Shown piece after piece: positions 15,371 through 23,268 of a DNA stretch of 32,106 nt (positions are counted from its first letter, which is position 1; every line of letters begins with the position of its first letter). The position numbers and the translations under genes are program-made. This DNA is from Alphaproteobacteria bacterium (GTDB lineage Bacteria; Pseudomonadota; Alphaproteobacteria; Caulobacterales; Maricaulaceae): the NCBI GenBank assembly GCA_016124675.1, contig WGNG01000016.1, positions 1 through 32,106 on the forward strand, in the 5' to 3' direction. The notes beneath the pieces were generated by a model. The model was not told the DNA's origin. It made no database searches and worked only from the letters and a program-made list of their open reading frames with translations.

Positions 15371-15769
15371 ATGCCGCTCAAGCTGTCGCTGAAACCTGGC
15401 GAGCGATTCGTGCTGAATGGCGCGGTTGTGGAGAATGGCGACCGGCGCGCCACGCTGATGCTTCAAAACAAGGCCAGCGTGCTGCGTGAGAAGGATATCA
15501 TGCAGGAGCAGGACGCCGACACCCCGGCCAAGCGCATCTATTTTCCCGTGATGATGATGTATCTGTCCGCTTCCAGCGCCGATGGGCTTTATGATGCGTT
15601 CGTTGTGCGCATGACCGAGTTCATGGGCGCCGTGACGAACCCTGACATTCTCCAGCAATGCGTCGAGGTCAGCCGCGATGTGATGAGCGGCGAATATTAC
15701 AAGGCGCTGCTGCGTTGCCGCAAACTGATCACCTACGAGGCCGAGCGCCTCGGCACGAACGGGCGCTAG
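15371..15769 (+). CDS. flbT: Flagellin synthesis repressor FlbT
   Basis: The 132-residue protein has the full FlbT pattern: MPLKLSLKPGERFVLNGAV at the start, the central IYFPVMMMYL segment, and EYYKALLRCRKLITYEAERL at the end. In Caulobacter, FlbT binds the 5' leader of flagellin mRNA and destabilises it until hook assembly is complete, so it is a post-transcriptional timer. GGGGAGCC just upstream serves as the ribosome site. flaF follows after 9 bp. The flagellin genes themselves are about 15 kb to the right, and their leaders have stem-loops that could be its targets. Confidence 0.93.
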   Translation: MPLKLSLKPGERFVLNGAVVENGDRRATLMLQNKASVLREKDIMQEQDADTPAKRIYFPVMMMYLSASSADGLYDAFVVRMTEFMGAVTNPDILQQCVEVSRDVMSGEYYKALLRCRKLITYEAERLGTNGR

Positions 15770-15778
15770 AGTTTTTCC

Positions 15779-16144
15779 ATGTCATACCAGGCCTACCAGA
15801 CCGCCAGCGCCCGCACCGAAGACGCGCGCACCACCGAATACCGGCTCATGGGGTTCGTCACCCGCGAGCTGATATCGGTGCGCGACGCCGGTCCGGCCGA
15901 CATCCGCAAGAAGGCCAAGGCGCTGGACCGCAATCGCCGGGTCTGGTCGGCCTTCGCGGCGGACTGCGCCAGCTCTGGCAACGCCCTGCCGGACAAGCTG
16001 CGCGCGGGGATCATATCGCTGTCGATCTTTGTCTCGAAGGAAACCAGCGCAGCCATGCGAGGCGAGACCGATCTCGACACGCTCATCGACATCAACCGGA
16101 CGATCATGCAGGGCCTGGCGCCCGCCGAGGCCGCGGCGAGCTGA
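15779..16144 (+). CDS. flaF: Flagellar biosynthesis regulator FlaF
   Basis: This 121-residue small helical protein has family features: AYQTASARTEDARTTEYRLMGFVTREL near the N-terminus, then LDRNRRVWSAFAADCA and a C-terminal helix LIDINRTIMQGL. FlaF is needed for flagellin translation and secretion and opposes FlbT; it is thought to act with flagellin in the cytoplasm. It is the second gene of flbT-flaF, with no strong Shine-Dalgarno sequence, so coupling to flbT is likely. Its stop lies 5 bp from the end of the convergent yggS gene. Confidence 0.92.
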   Translation: MSYQAYQTASARTEDARTTEYRLMGFVTRELISVRDAGPADIRKKAKALDRNRRVWSAFAADCASSGNALPDKLRAGIISLSIFVSKETSAAMRGETDLDTLIDINRTIMQGLAPAEAAAS

Positions 16145-16149
16145 GGCGT

Positions 16150-16833
16150 TCAGGCGGCGGGGCGGGCGCCGAACAGGGCTGAACCCACCCGCACCGATGT
16201 CGCGCCGAGGCGGATCGCCAGCGGATAGTCCGCGCTCATCCCCATGGACAGCTTCTCCACGCAGCAGGCGCCCGCGAGCTTGTTCAGCAGGGCAAAGTGC
16301 AGGCTTGCCGGTTCAGCTTCCGGCGGGATGCACATCAGGCCTTCAATCTCCAGGCCATGCTCGGCGCGGCAGCGCTCGACGAAAGCGGCGGCGTCCGCCG
16401 GCTCAACACCGGATTTCTGCGCCTCGCGCCCGGTATTGACCTGCACATACAGGCGCGGGCGGCGGCCGGTCCTGGCCATGGCTTTGGCGAGCGCAGCGGC
16501 AAGGCGGTCACGGTCCAGCGTCTCGATGACGTCAAACAGGGCGCAGGCGGCGTCGGCCTTGTTGGTCTGCAAAGGGCCGATCAGGCGCAGCTCCAGGTCC
16601 GGCAGTCCTGCGCGGCGATGGGCCCAGCGCGTCTGTGCCTCCTGCACGCGGTTCTCGCCGAACACGCGCTGGCCGGTTGCGATCATGGCGTCGATGCGCT
16701 CGTCGGGCTGCTGCTTGGACACCGCCACCAAGGTCACTGCGCCGGCCGGGCGCCCGGCCGTCTTGGCGGCGGCGCCGATCCGCTCAAGGATGGCGTCGCG
16801 CGATTGCGCGATTGTGACGGTGAGATCGGACAT
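16150..16833 (-). CDS. YggS family PLP homeostasis protein
   Basis: The product has 227 residues in the alanine-racemase-like TIM-barrel fold that carries pyridoxal phosphate without known racemase activity. It is involved in vitamin B6 and amino-acid homeostasis. The PLP lysine is Lys40 in LVAVSKQQP, followed by VFGENRVQEAQ, LIGPLQTNK, GLMCIPP, LSMGMSADYPLAI and VRVGSALFG. The frame is open upstream to 16869, but MSDLTV at 16833 is the natural start and gives the standard length. Its start codon lies only 5 bp from that of the divergent ThiE-like gene. Confidence 0.9.
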   Translation of the reverse strand: MSDLTVTIAQSRDAILERIGAAAKTAGRPAGAVTLVAVSKQQPDERIDAMIATGQRVFGENRVQEAQTRWAHRRAGLPDLELRLIGPLQTNKADAACALFDVIETLDRDRLAAALAKAMARTGRRPRLYVQVNTGREAQKSGVEPADAAAFVERCRAEHGLEIEGLMCIPPEAEPASLHFALLNKLAGACCVEKLSMGMSADYPLAIRLGATSVRVGSALFGARPAA

Positions 16834-16838
16834 GGCCC

Positions 16839-17432
16839 ATGGCGTATGATGCAGCGGCCCGGCTGGCAAGGCTGGCGATGCGGCTGGACGGCCCGCGCGG
16901 GCGCCTGCCGGCGCTGTTTGCGCTGACCGATTCCGAGCGCACGCCCGATCCGCTGGCGCTGGCGCAGGCCTTGCCGCCCGGGTGCGGGCTGATCCTGCGC
17001 ACGTTCGGACGCCCCAAGCTGGAAGCGCTGGCCGGGACGCTGGCCGATATCGCGAGGGCGCGGGGACTTGTGTTTCTCATCGCGGCTGATCCGGAGCTGG
17101 CGGCGCGCTGCGGCGCGGATGGCGTGCACTGGCCCGAGCGCATGCTGGCCCGGGCGGCGCGCGCCCGCTTTCGCGTGATGACCGCCAGCGCCCATGGCCC
17201 CGGCGCGATCCGGCGCGCGGCGGGTCTGGTGGATGCGGTTCTGGTCTCCACGGCGTTCGCCTCGGCCAGTCCCAGCGCCGGCGCGCCCCTGGGCGTGTTC
17301 CGCATCGCCGCCGCCGCGCGCCGGGCGCCGCTGCCGGTCTACGCGCTGGGCGGGATCAGTGCGAGGACCCTGCCGCGCCTCGACGGGCTCGGGATTTCAG
17401 GGGCCGCAGCGGTGGCGGGTGTCACGGGCTAG
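16839..17432 (+). CDS. Thiamine phosphate synthase-like (ThiE/TenI fold) protein
   Basis: The 197-residue protein shows a divergent ThiE/TenI TIM-barrel pattern: FALTDSERTPDP, LIAADPELAARCGADGVHWPE, VMTASAHGPGAI, VLVSTAFASASPSAGAPLG and VYALGGIS. True ThiE joins HMP-PP and thiazole phosphate. This alphaproteobacterial branch beside yggS lacks the full catalytic set as far as I can see and may be only a paralogue. The start at 16839 has no clear Shine-Dalgarno sequence; an alternative ATG is at 16878. Its TAG stop shares the palindrome CTAG (17429-17432) with the stop of the convergent acylase gene. Confidence 0.75.
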   Translation: MAYDAAARLARLAMRLDGPRGRLPALFALTDSERTPDPLALAQALPPGCGLILRTFGRPKLEALAGTLADIARARGLVFLIAADPELAARCGADGVHWPERMLARAARARFRVMTASAHGPGAIRRAAGLVDAVLVSTAFASASPSAGAPLGVFRIAAAARRAPLPVYALGGISARTLPRLDGLGISGAAAVAGVTG

Positions 17433-19744
17433 CGCGGGGCCAGCGTCAGGATGCGCGCGCCCTCAGGGGGCGTATCGGGCGTCCAGTCATCGCGTATTTC
17501 GAAGCTGTCCCCCGCCGCCCAGCGCGCCGCCAGGTCGTGGTGATGCGGCGAGAGCGGGTGGCCTGACTGTCCCGGCCCATGCATGAAGCGCGAGCGGTTG
17601 AGGTCATCAAGGTCATAGACGGCGCGCAGGCTCGCCGCATGCACCGCATCGTAGGCGCCCGAGGCATAGCTGAAATGGTTGACATTCACGGTGGATCCGT
17701 CGCCGGGCACGGGCTGGCGCACCTCGAACATCCGGCCCAGCACCGGAATGCCCGCCAGCGGGTGGGCGAAGCGGGCCTGATGCACCTCGCCCCAGCGCCA
17801 GGCGTCGATATCGCTCCCATAGGCGGCGGCTGTCTCCGCCATGGCGGCGTCGAGGGCGAGACCGGCGGTGACGGCGCATGTTTCAGTCTGCCGGGTGCGC
17901 ACATCATCGCACCAGTGCGAGGCCTCGCCGGTGAAGACGGTGTCGAGGAAGGCGCGGCGCGGCTGATTGAACCAGGGCGCGGCGGGACCGAGCTCGTCCA
18001 TCCACACGGCCGCAGACAGCACCCGCATCCAGGCGGAGAAGATCAGCCCTTCCGGGCTGCCGGCGTCCAGCGATCCGTCCCAGCGCTCCAGCCGCGCCAG
18101 CGCCTGCATGCCGAGCTGACTCTCGGGCGTGGCGCCGAGCAGGGCGGGCAGGAGGCGGCGCGCCTGATGCGAGACGACATCCATCTGCATGCTTTCAAAG
18201 CTCGCCACATCATGGCGTTCGGACCTGCGGAGCCGTTCCTCGATCCGCGCGGCGCGGAACGGGTCGTAGAGGCCGGGCAGGGGATGGGGGTAGGCGGCGG
18301 ACACCACCTGGTTATTGCCCGACACAATCCGCCCGCCGCGCGGGTTGACGATGCGGGGCAGGTCCTCGAACGCGATGAAGCCGGTCCAGTCGCCGCCCTC
18401 GCCGCGCAAGGGCATCAGGCCTGCCGTGGTGTAGCCGATGGTCCCGTCCACGCCGGCGTAGAGCATGTTCTGCATGGGCGCGGTCCAGCCGCGTCCGGCC
18501 TCGACGAAATCGTCCCAGCCCTCAGAGCGCATGATGGCGAACACGCCGTCGGCGACGCGGTTTTCCGGATGCGTGACCGTGGAGCGCAGCACGATGGCCG
18601 CGTCGGCGGGAAAGCCAGCCAGATCAAACCGGCCGGGATCGAGGATCGGCCCCTGCGCGGTCTCCTCCACGATCATCTCCACCGGCAGGCGGCGGCCGCG
18701 GACATGGATGGTTTCCGTGCGCGCGGTGATCTCCAGCGTCTCCCGGCCGCGCGCCACCAGATCGATGACGTCAAACCCGGTATTGGTGAACCCCCAGGCG
18801 CCATGGGCGTTGCGGCCCAGCACCACAAAGGGCGCGCCGGGCAGGCTCGCCCCGATCACCGGCCCATGGGACAGGTTGAGGCGCACCAGATACCAGATCG
18901 ACGGCGCCGACAGCGCCAGATGCGGGTCATTGGCCAGCAAGGGCCGGCCTGTGCGCGACTGCGCGCCCGACACCACCCAGGCGTTGGAGCCGGGCATGGC
19001 GTCTGGCTGGGATTGCACCTCTCCAGGCGCGGGCAGAGGCCGGACCTGAACAGGTCCGAAGGCGGCGCGGACATCTTCGTCCTGGAGCGTTGTCGGCGCC
19101 CAGTCGGGATAGGGGGCCATGAACTCGGCCAGGCGCTGGGCGTCGAGCACGCTTTCAAGGCGCACACGGGCAAGATCCTGCTCGGCGCCGCTGGCCAGGT
19201 CATGGGCGAGATAGGCGACCATGGCGGCCGAATCCTCCACCGTCCACGCTTCGGGGCTGGCGCGCAGGAGGATGTATTCCGGCGCCGGCGCGCCTTGGGC
19301 GAGGCGCGCATTGACGCCGGCGGCATAGGCGTCCACAGCGGCGTGCGTGTCGGGCGACAGGCGTTGCGCGATGTCTTGCGTCAGGCGCTCATAGCCCAGG
19401 GTGCGGGTGCGCATGTCGGCGGTGATCAGGTCCGGTCCGAGCAGTTCGGCGAGGCGTCCCCGCACGAAGCGCCGGGCCATGTCCATCTGGAAAAAGCGCT
19501 CGGAGGCATGGGTGAAGCCCAGCGCGAAATACACGTCCCGGTCTTCATCGGCGAAGATGTGCGCCACGCCGTCAGAATCGCGCACGATGCGCGCCGGGCC
19601 TGACAGCCCTTCAAGGCGGATGTCGCCGGTCTCGGCGGGCTTGGAGGCGTGGAAGCGCTCGACCAGCCAGGCGCCCGCTGCCGCCGCAGCCAATAGCGCA
19701 AGTGCGCACAGCGCCATGGCGCCGCGGATCAACCAGCGTGTCAT
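17429..19744 (-). CDS. Penicillin acylase family Ntn hydrolase, copy 1
   Basis: This is a 771-residue precursor of a self-cleaving N-terminal-nucleophile amidase. An N-terminal signal or anchor (residues 5-28) sends it to the periplasm. The nucleophile is Ser253 in MPGSNAWVVSG, with autocleavage expected between Gly252 and Ser253, giving a small alpha chain and a long beta chain. Further family motifs are DGVAHIFADEDRDVYFALGFTHA, NDPHLALSAPSIWY, GFTNTGFDV and SGNNQV. Substrates in this family range from penicillin G to acyl-homoserine lactones and cannot be read from sequence. It shares the overlapping CTAG stop with the ThiE-like gene. Confidence 0.9.
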   Translation of the reverse strand: MTRWLIRGAMALCALALLAAAAAGAWLVERFHASKPAETGDIRLEGLSGPARIVRDSDGVAHIFADEDRDVYFALGFTHASERFFQMDMARRFVRGRLAELLGPDLITADMRTRTLGYERLTQDIAQRLSPDTHAAVDAYAAGVNARLAQGAPAPEYILLRASPEAWTVEDSAAMVAYLAHDLASGAEQDLARVRLESVLDAQRLAEFMAPYPDWAPTTLQDEDVRAAFGPVQVRPLPAPGEVQSQPDAMPGSNAWVVSGAQSRTGRPLLANDPHLALSAPSIWYLVRLNLSHGPVIGASLPGAPFVVLGRNAHGAWGFTNTGFDVIDLVARGRETLEITARTETIHVRGRRLPVEMIVEETAQGPILDPGRFDLAGFPADAAIVLRSTVTHPENRVADGVFAIMRSEGWDDFVEAGRGWTAPMQNMLYAGVDGTIGYTTAGLMPLRGEGGDWTGFIAFEDLPRIVNPRGGRIVSGNNQVVSAAYPHPLPGLYDPFRAARIEERLRRSERHDVASFESMQMDVVSHQARRLLPALLGATPESQLGMQALARLERWDGSLDAGSPEGLIFSAWMRVLSAAVWMDELGPAAPWFNQPRRAFLDTVFTGEASHWCDDVRTRQTETCAVTAGLALDAAMAETAAAYGSDIDAWRWGEVHQARFAHPLAGIPVLGRMFEVRQPVPGDGSTVNVNHFSYASGAYDAVHAASLRAVYDLDDLNRSRFMHGPGQSGHPLSPHHHDLAARWAAGDSFEIRDDWTPDTPPEGARILTLAPR

Positions 19745-19823
19745 GCATAACCCTCCCGGCGGCCGTGACCGGCCACGCGAGCATCACACTATCAGGCGAG
19801 GGACGCTTCGGAAGGCGGATTTG

Positions 19824-20435
19824 TCAGACAGCCAAACCGCGTGCGCGCAGGGCGGCCCGGGCGGCGGGCTCGCCGGTGAACAGCTCGGCCTGGAAGCCGG
19901 CGGCGCGCGCGGCGGTCACGTTCTCTTCGCGGTCATCGATGAAGATCACCTCGCCCGGGTCCAGCCCGATGCGCGCGCGCGCGATGGCGTAGATAGCCGG
20001 ATCAGGCTTCACCACGCCCTCATCGCCCGACACAATGATGTCGCGAAACCGGGCGATGGCAGGGTAGGTGGCGCGCAGGTGCGGTATCTTCTCGGCCGGA
20101 TAGTTCGTCAGCGCAAATTGCGGCGCGCCGGCGGCCTCCAGCGCTTCCACCAGGGCGTCCATGCCGGTAATCCAGCCATCGAACATTTCGGCCCAGCGCG
20201 TGTCCCACGCCTCGATCAGTTCGGCCTTGTCAGGGTGGGCTTCCAGCAGGGCGCGCCGGTTCTCGGCCATGGGCACGCCGCGGTCGTGAGCCTGATGCCA
20301 GGCCATCGTGCAAACGCCGCCGAGGAAGTCATCCACGGCGGCGTCCGAAGTCAGAAGCTTTGTGTAGAGCCGGCGCGGATTCCAGTCGGCAAGCACATTG
20401 CCGATATCCCACAGGACGGCACGCGCGCCGGGCAC
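19824..20435 (-). CDS. HAD superfamily hydrolase (subfamily IA)
   Basis: The protein has 203 residues in the haloacid-dehalogenase fold. Motif I is LWDIGNVLADWN (nucleophile Asp10), motif II ALTNYP, motif III lysine VVKPDP and motif IV FIDDREENV. The sequence resembles the YihX/alpha-D-glucose-1-phosphate phosphatase type more than true dehalogenases, but the substrate is open. I chose the GTG at 20435, since motif I must lie close to the N-terminus. It begins 10 bp after the rpmJ stop, so it is likely read with the ribosomal genes. Confidence 0.82.
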   Translation of the reverse strand: MPGARAVLWDIGNVLADWNPRRLYTKLLTSDAAVDDFLGGVCTMAWHQAHDRGVPMAENRRALLEAHPDKAELIEAWDTRWAEMFDGWITGMDALVEALEAAGAPQFALTNYPAEKIPHLRATYPAIARFRDIIVSGDEGVVKPDPAIYAIARARIGLDPGEVIFIDDREENVTAARAAGFQAELFTGEPAARAALRARGLAV

Positions 20436-20445
20436 GGCGCGCCGC

Positions 20446-20571
20446 TTAGCCTGCGCGCGCCTTGAAGCGCGGATCGGTCTTGTTGATCACATAGACCTTG
20501 CCGCGGCGGCGCACGATCTGGCAGTCGCGATGGCGTCCCTTCAGGGAGCGCAGGGAGCTGCGGATTTTCAT
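20446..20571 (-). CDS. rpmJ: 50S ribosomal protein L36
   Basis: The product has 41 residues, beginning [17 protein letters not shown] and ending [10 protein letters not shown]. It keeps only one cysteine of the usual CCHC zinc ribbon, so it is the zinc-independent form with the length and insertion common in alphaproteobacteria. Downstream of rplS by 93 bp and upstream of the HAD gene by 10 bp, it is probably cotranscribed in this row. Confidence 0.93.
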   Translation of the reverse strand: MKIRSSLRSLKGRHRDCQIVRRRGKVYVINKTDPRFKARAG

Positions 20572-20588
20572 CGTCTCGTCTCGCTTTG

Positions 20589-20606
20589 CCGGCGCCCAGG
20601 CGCCGG
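20589..20606. repeat. Hairpin in the rplS-rpmJ gap
   Basis: CCGGCGC-CCAG-GCGCCGG is a perfect 7-bp hairpin in the untranslated stretch before rpmJ. On the minus-strand transcript the T-run precedes rather than follows it, so it is not a standard terminator in that direction. It may be an mRNA leader structure or a processing site. Confidence 0.45.
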
Positions 20607-20664
20607 TGAAAAAATGTGAGCGCGGTAGCTAGGCCAAGCACCGCATCGAGTCAACGCGTGAGCG

Positions 20665-21096
20665 CTATTCCTCGCCGGGAACCTGGACTTTGGCGTTCTT
20701 GCCGGCGCCCTTGGCGGGGCGGGCTTCGATGCCGCGGCCCGAGGTGCGCTCGACGATGCGGGCCGATTTGCCGCGGCGGTCGCGCAGATAGTACAGCTTG
20801 GCGCGGCGGACTTTACCCTTGCGCTTGACCTCGATGGACTCGATCAGCGGGGAGTGGACCGGCCAGACCCGCTCGACGCCTTCGCCGAAGGAAATCTTGC
20901 GCACGGTGAAGTTCTCGTTCAGCCCGCCGCCGGAGCGCCCGATGCACACGCCTTCAAAGCGCTGCACGCGCTGGCGCTCGCCTTCGCGGATCCAGACGTT
21001 CACCGACAGCGTATCGCCGGCGGAAAAGTCAGGGATGACTTTGTCGCCGAGCACACGGGCGGCTTCTTCCTGTTCGAGCTGCTGGATCAGGTTCAT
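20665..21096 (-). CDS. rplS: 50S ribosomal protein L19
   Basis: The 143-residue ribosomal protein at the 30S-50S interface is recognised by [41 protein letters not shown] and [16 protein letters not shown]. The C-terminal tail after the conserved core ([23 protein letters not shown] in meaning: Gly/Ala/Lys-rich) makes it longer than the E. coli protein, as often seen in alphaproteobacteria. Of two in-frame ATGs (21102, 21096) I chose 21096, because AGGGAG lies 7 bp before it and family members begin with MN. It directly follows trmD, whose stop lies at 21099-21101. Confidence 0.93.
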   Translation of the reverse strand: MNLIQQLEQEEAARVLGDKVIPDFSAGDTLSVNVWIREGERQRVQRFEGVCIGRSGGGLNENFTVRKISFGEGVERVWPVHSPLIESIEVKRKGKVRRAKLYYLRDRRGKSARIVERTSGRGIEARPAKGAGKNAKVQVPGEE

Positions 21097-21098
21097 GA

Positions 21099-21797
21099 TC
21101 ATTCTCCCTTGCGCCGCTGATATCTCTCCCAGAGATCGGGTCGGCGCACGCGCGTTATCTGTTCGGCCATTTCCTTGCGCCACCGGGCGATCCGGCCATG
21201 ATCGCCTGACAGCAAGACGTCCGGGATGTCCCGCTCTTCCCAGACCCGCGGACGGGTGTAATGGGGGTATTCGAGCAGGTCCCCTTCAAAACTCTCGTCG
21301 ACCGTCGACTCGATCTTGCCAAGCACGCCGGGGATCAACCGCACGCAGGCCTCGATGAGGACCATGGCGGGCGCTTCGCCTCCGGCAAGCACAGCGTCGC
21401 CGACGCTTACTTCAATCATGCCGCGCGCTTCGACGACCCTCTGGTCGAGGCCTTCGAAGCGGCCGCAAAACACGACAACGCCCGGCCCGGCCGCCCAGTC
21501 CCGGACCAGGGTCTGGGAGAGCGGCGCGCCGCGCGGTGTCATGTGGATCAACGGCCTGTCCCCACGGGACACGCTGTCGATCGCCGCTGCCGACACGTCC
21601 GGGCGCAGCACCATGCCTGGGCCGCCGCCAGCTGGCGTGTCGTCAACGGAGGCGTGCTTATGACGGGAAAAAGACCGGATGTCCACCGTCTCAAGCGCCC
21701 AGAGTCCGTTGCGCCGGGCGGTGTCTAGCAGCGACACGCCCAAGGGTCCGGGGAAGGCGTCCGGGTAGAGGGTCAGGACGGTGGCGGTGAAGCTCAT
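21099..21797 (-). CDS. trmD: tRNA (guanine37-N1)-methyltransferase
   Basis: The enzyme has 232 residues and a SPOUT knot fold. It methylates G37 in tRNAs reading CNN codons, preventing +1 frameshifts. Motifs are [11 protein letters not shown] (substrate loop), [12 protein letters not shown] and [20 protein letters not shown] (SAM knot), with [10 protein letters not shown] near the C-terminus. It lies immediately upstream of rplS, as in most bacteria. However, rimM and rpsP, which usually precede it, are missing here: the next gene upstream is an unrelated secreted protein. Confidence 0.95.
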   Translation of the reverse strand: MSFTATVLTLYPDAFPGPLGVSLLDTARRNGLWALETVDIRSFSRHKHASVDDTPAGGGPGMVLRPDVSAAAIDSVSRGDRPLIHMTPRGAPLSQTLVRDWAAGPGVVVFCGRFEGLDQRVVEARGMIEVSVGDAVLAGGEAPAMVLIEACVRLIPGVLGKIESTVDESFEGDLLEYPHYTRPRVWEERDIPDVLLSGDHGRIARWRKEMAEQITRVRRPDLWERYQRRKGE

Positions 21798-21849
21798 GGC
21801 GCGCGGTGTATGCGCCAGCGCGCCCCTGCGTGCAAGGGCGGGGCGGGGA

Positions 21850-22455
21850 TCAGGGCGCGGCGGCGGGCGCCGGCTCCTCAGCCGGGCAGACCTCGCTGCT
21901 ATCGGGCGCAGGAAGGGGTGCGCGATCGCCCCCGATCCTGAATATCATGGGCAGCACGATGCAACGGCCATTATGCTCCCCGATCACCCGCAGCGCCGGG
22001 GTGACGCGTTGTGCTTCATAAACAAAGGCTTGACGCACCTGTTCATCGCCCGTGGCGGTGCAGGCGCTGCGCGGCTCGATCAGGGCGCCATCGGCGCCCA
22101 CCACCCCGCCCGTGAGGCAGTAACCATCGTCGCCACGCTCCAGAGCCCGCGGCGGAAAGTTGGGCTGGCGAAACGCCAGACGCTGCGCCGGCACGCTCCA
22201 GCCGGGCGGCGTATCGGCAGGCAAGACCGTCACCGAGCCCGAGGCGAGCCAGACATCCTCCGGCAGGCTGATCGCGTCGAGGCTCGCCTGCACCAAGGCC
22301 TGTGCGTCGGGCGCATCCGGGCAGCTTGCGGTCAGGGTGGCGGGGTCAGGCGTCCTGGTGAGATCGCACACGAGGGGCGGAGGCGGCGGCGCGGGCCGGT
22401 GAACCATGTGCTGGGCCGGTGCAGCCAGCAGAGCGGCGGTGACGATGAGCAGCAC
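21850..22455 (-). CDS. Secreted protein with TonB C-terminal-like domain
   Basis: The 201-residue protein begins with a signal peptide ([14 protein letters not shown], cleavage likely near residue 14), followed by a Pro-rich linker. Residues about 95-175 ([30 protein letters not shown] and [21 protein letters not shown]) resemble the TonB C-terminal fold, with paired cysteines. There is no energy-transducing membrane helix that stays in the membrane, so it is not a complete TonB. It may bind or assist envelope proteins. I chose the GTG start at 22455 because AGGGAG sits 7 bp upstream. It precedes trmD on the same strand by 52 bp. Confidence 0.6.
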   Translation of the reverse strand: MLLIVTAALLAAPAQHMVHRPAPPPPPLVCDLTRTPDPATLTASCPDAPDAQALVQASLDAISLPEDVWLASGSVTVLPADTPPGWSVPAQRLAFRQPNFPPRALERGDDGYCLTGGVVGADGALIEPRSACTATGDEQVRQAFVYEAQRVTPALRVIGEHNGRCIVLPMIFRIGGDRAPLPAPDSSEVCPAEEPAPAAAP

Positions 22456-22563
22456 GCGTTGGCTCCCTTGAAAACCCGATGGTCACGCCGGTCCTAAAAT
22501 GTCGGGCGATCCTGCCTGCGACGGCGCGCGCTGACAATCGGGCCGGTGCGCCAGGCCTGCGTC

Positions 22564-23268
22564 TCAATCTGGACGTAGCCGCGCGGCGGGGACCGGATAG
22601 ACCCGTCCGGTTCCGATCACCACGGCGTCGGGGGTGCGCTCAAACAGGGCGTTGAAGGCGCGGTCGCGCACGTTGAGCCCGCCCGCATAGGCCCCGAAGG
22701 CGGGCAGCACGAGGCGGGTTCCATCTGTCGCAAAACAGCGCCGGCGCACGGACCGGCCTGTTCCGTTGATGCGGGCGCAGGGGTGCAGATGGCCCGCCAC
22801 CTCGCCCGGCGCCGGCCCCGCCTGCGGCTCATGGCGCAGGGTGAGCGGGCCGAGCCGCAGCCCGGCCATGCGCTCGCCGCCAAAGCGGGCAGGCGGAACG
22901 GGGTCGTGATTGCCCTCGATCCAGATCCAGCGCGCAACGGAATTCACAATTTCGGTCAGGGCTTTGGCGTCATCCCCATGCATGCGCCCATCGGCGCCCA
23001 GATCATGAAAGCTGTCGCCCAGGGCGATCACGCTGGCGGGCTTGAGCCGGGCGATGGCGCCGGCGAGGCGCGCGAGCGTGGCGCGGGTGTCGTAGGGCGG
23101 CAGGAGCTGGCCGCGCGCGGCGTAGGCGCTGCCCTTTTCAAGATGCAGGTCGGCGCAGAGCAAAGCGCCGGTTTCCAGTTCCAGCGCGGCGCCGGAGATG
23201 TCGGGCTGAAGGCGCGCGCCATTGACGGTGATGACCGTCGCCAGGGTCTCGGCGCGGGCGGGCGTCAT
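22564..23268 (-). CDS. pdeM: Ligase-associated DNA damage response endonuclease PdeM
   Basis: This is a calcineurin-like metallophosphoesterase of 234 residues. Metal ligands are visible in CADLHLEKG (Asp40, His42), ALGDSFHD (Asp85), IEGNHD (120-122) and GHLHP. The family usually belongs to a four-gene module with an Lhr-type helicase, an ATP-dependent DNA ligase and a beta-CASP-type exonuclease. Here it overlaps the exonuclease gene by 4 bp (ATGA). Neither helicase nor ligase lies beside it. It probably acts on damaged DNA ends in the cytoplasm. Confidence 0.85.
   Translation of the reverse strand: MTPARAETLATVITVNGARLQPDISGAALELETGALLCADLHLEKGSAYAARGQLLPPYDTRATLARLAGAIARLKPASVIALGDSFHDLGADGRMHGDDAKALTEIVNSVARWIWIEGNHDPVPPARFGGERMAGLRLGPLTLRHEPQAGPAPGEVAGHLHPCARINGTGRSVRRRCFATDGTRLVLPAFGAYAGGLNVRDRAFNALFERTPDAVVIGTGRVYPVPAARLRPD

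Noticed and set aside
17579-19603. 674-codon plus-strand open frame
   Set aside because: It is antisense to the penicillin acylase gene, with His/Gly/Arg-rich low-complexity translation; such long antisense frames are a by-product of high G+C.
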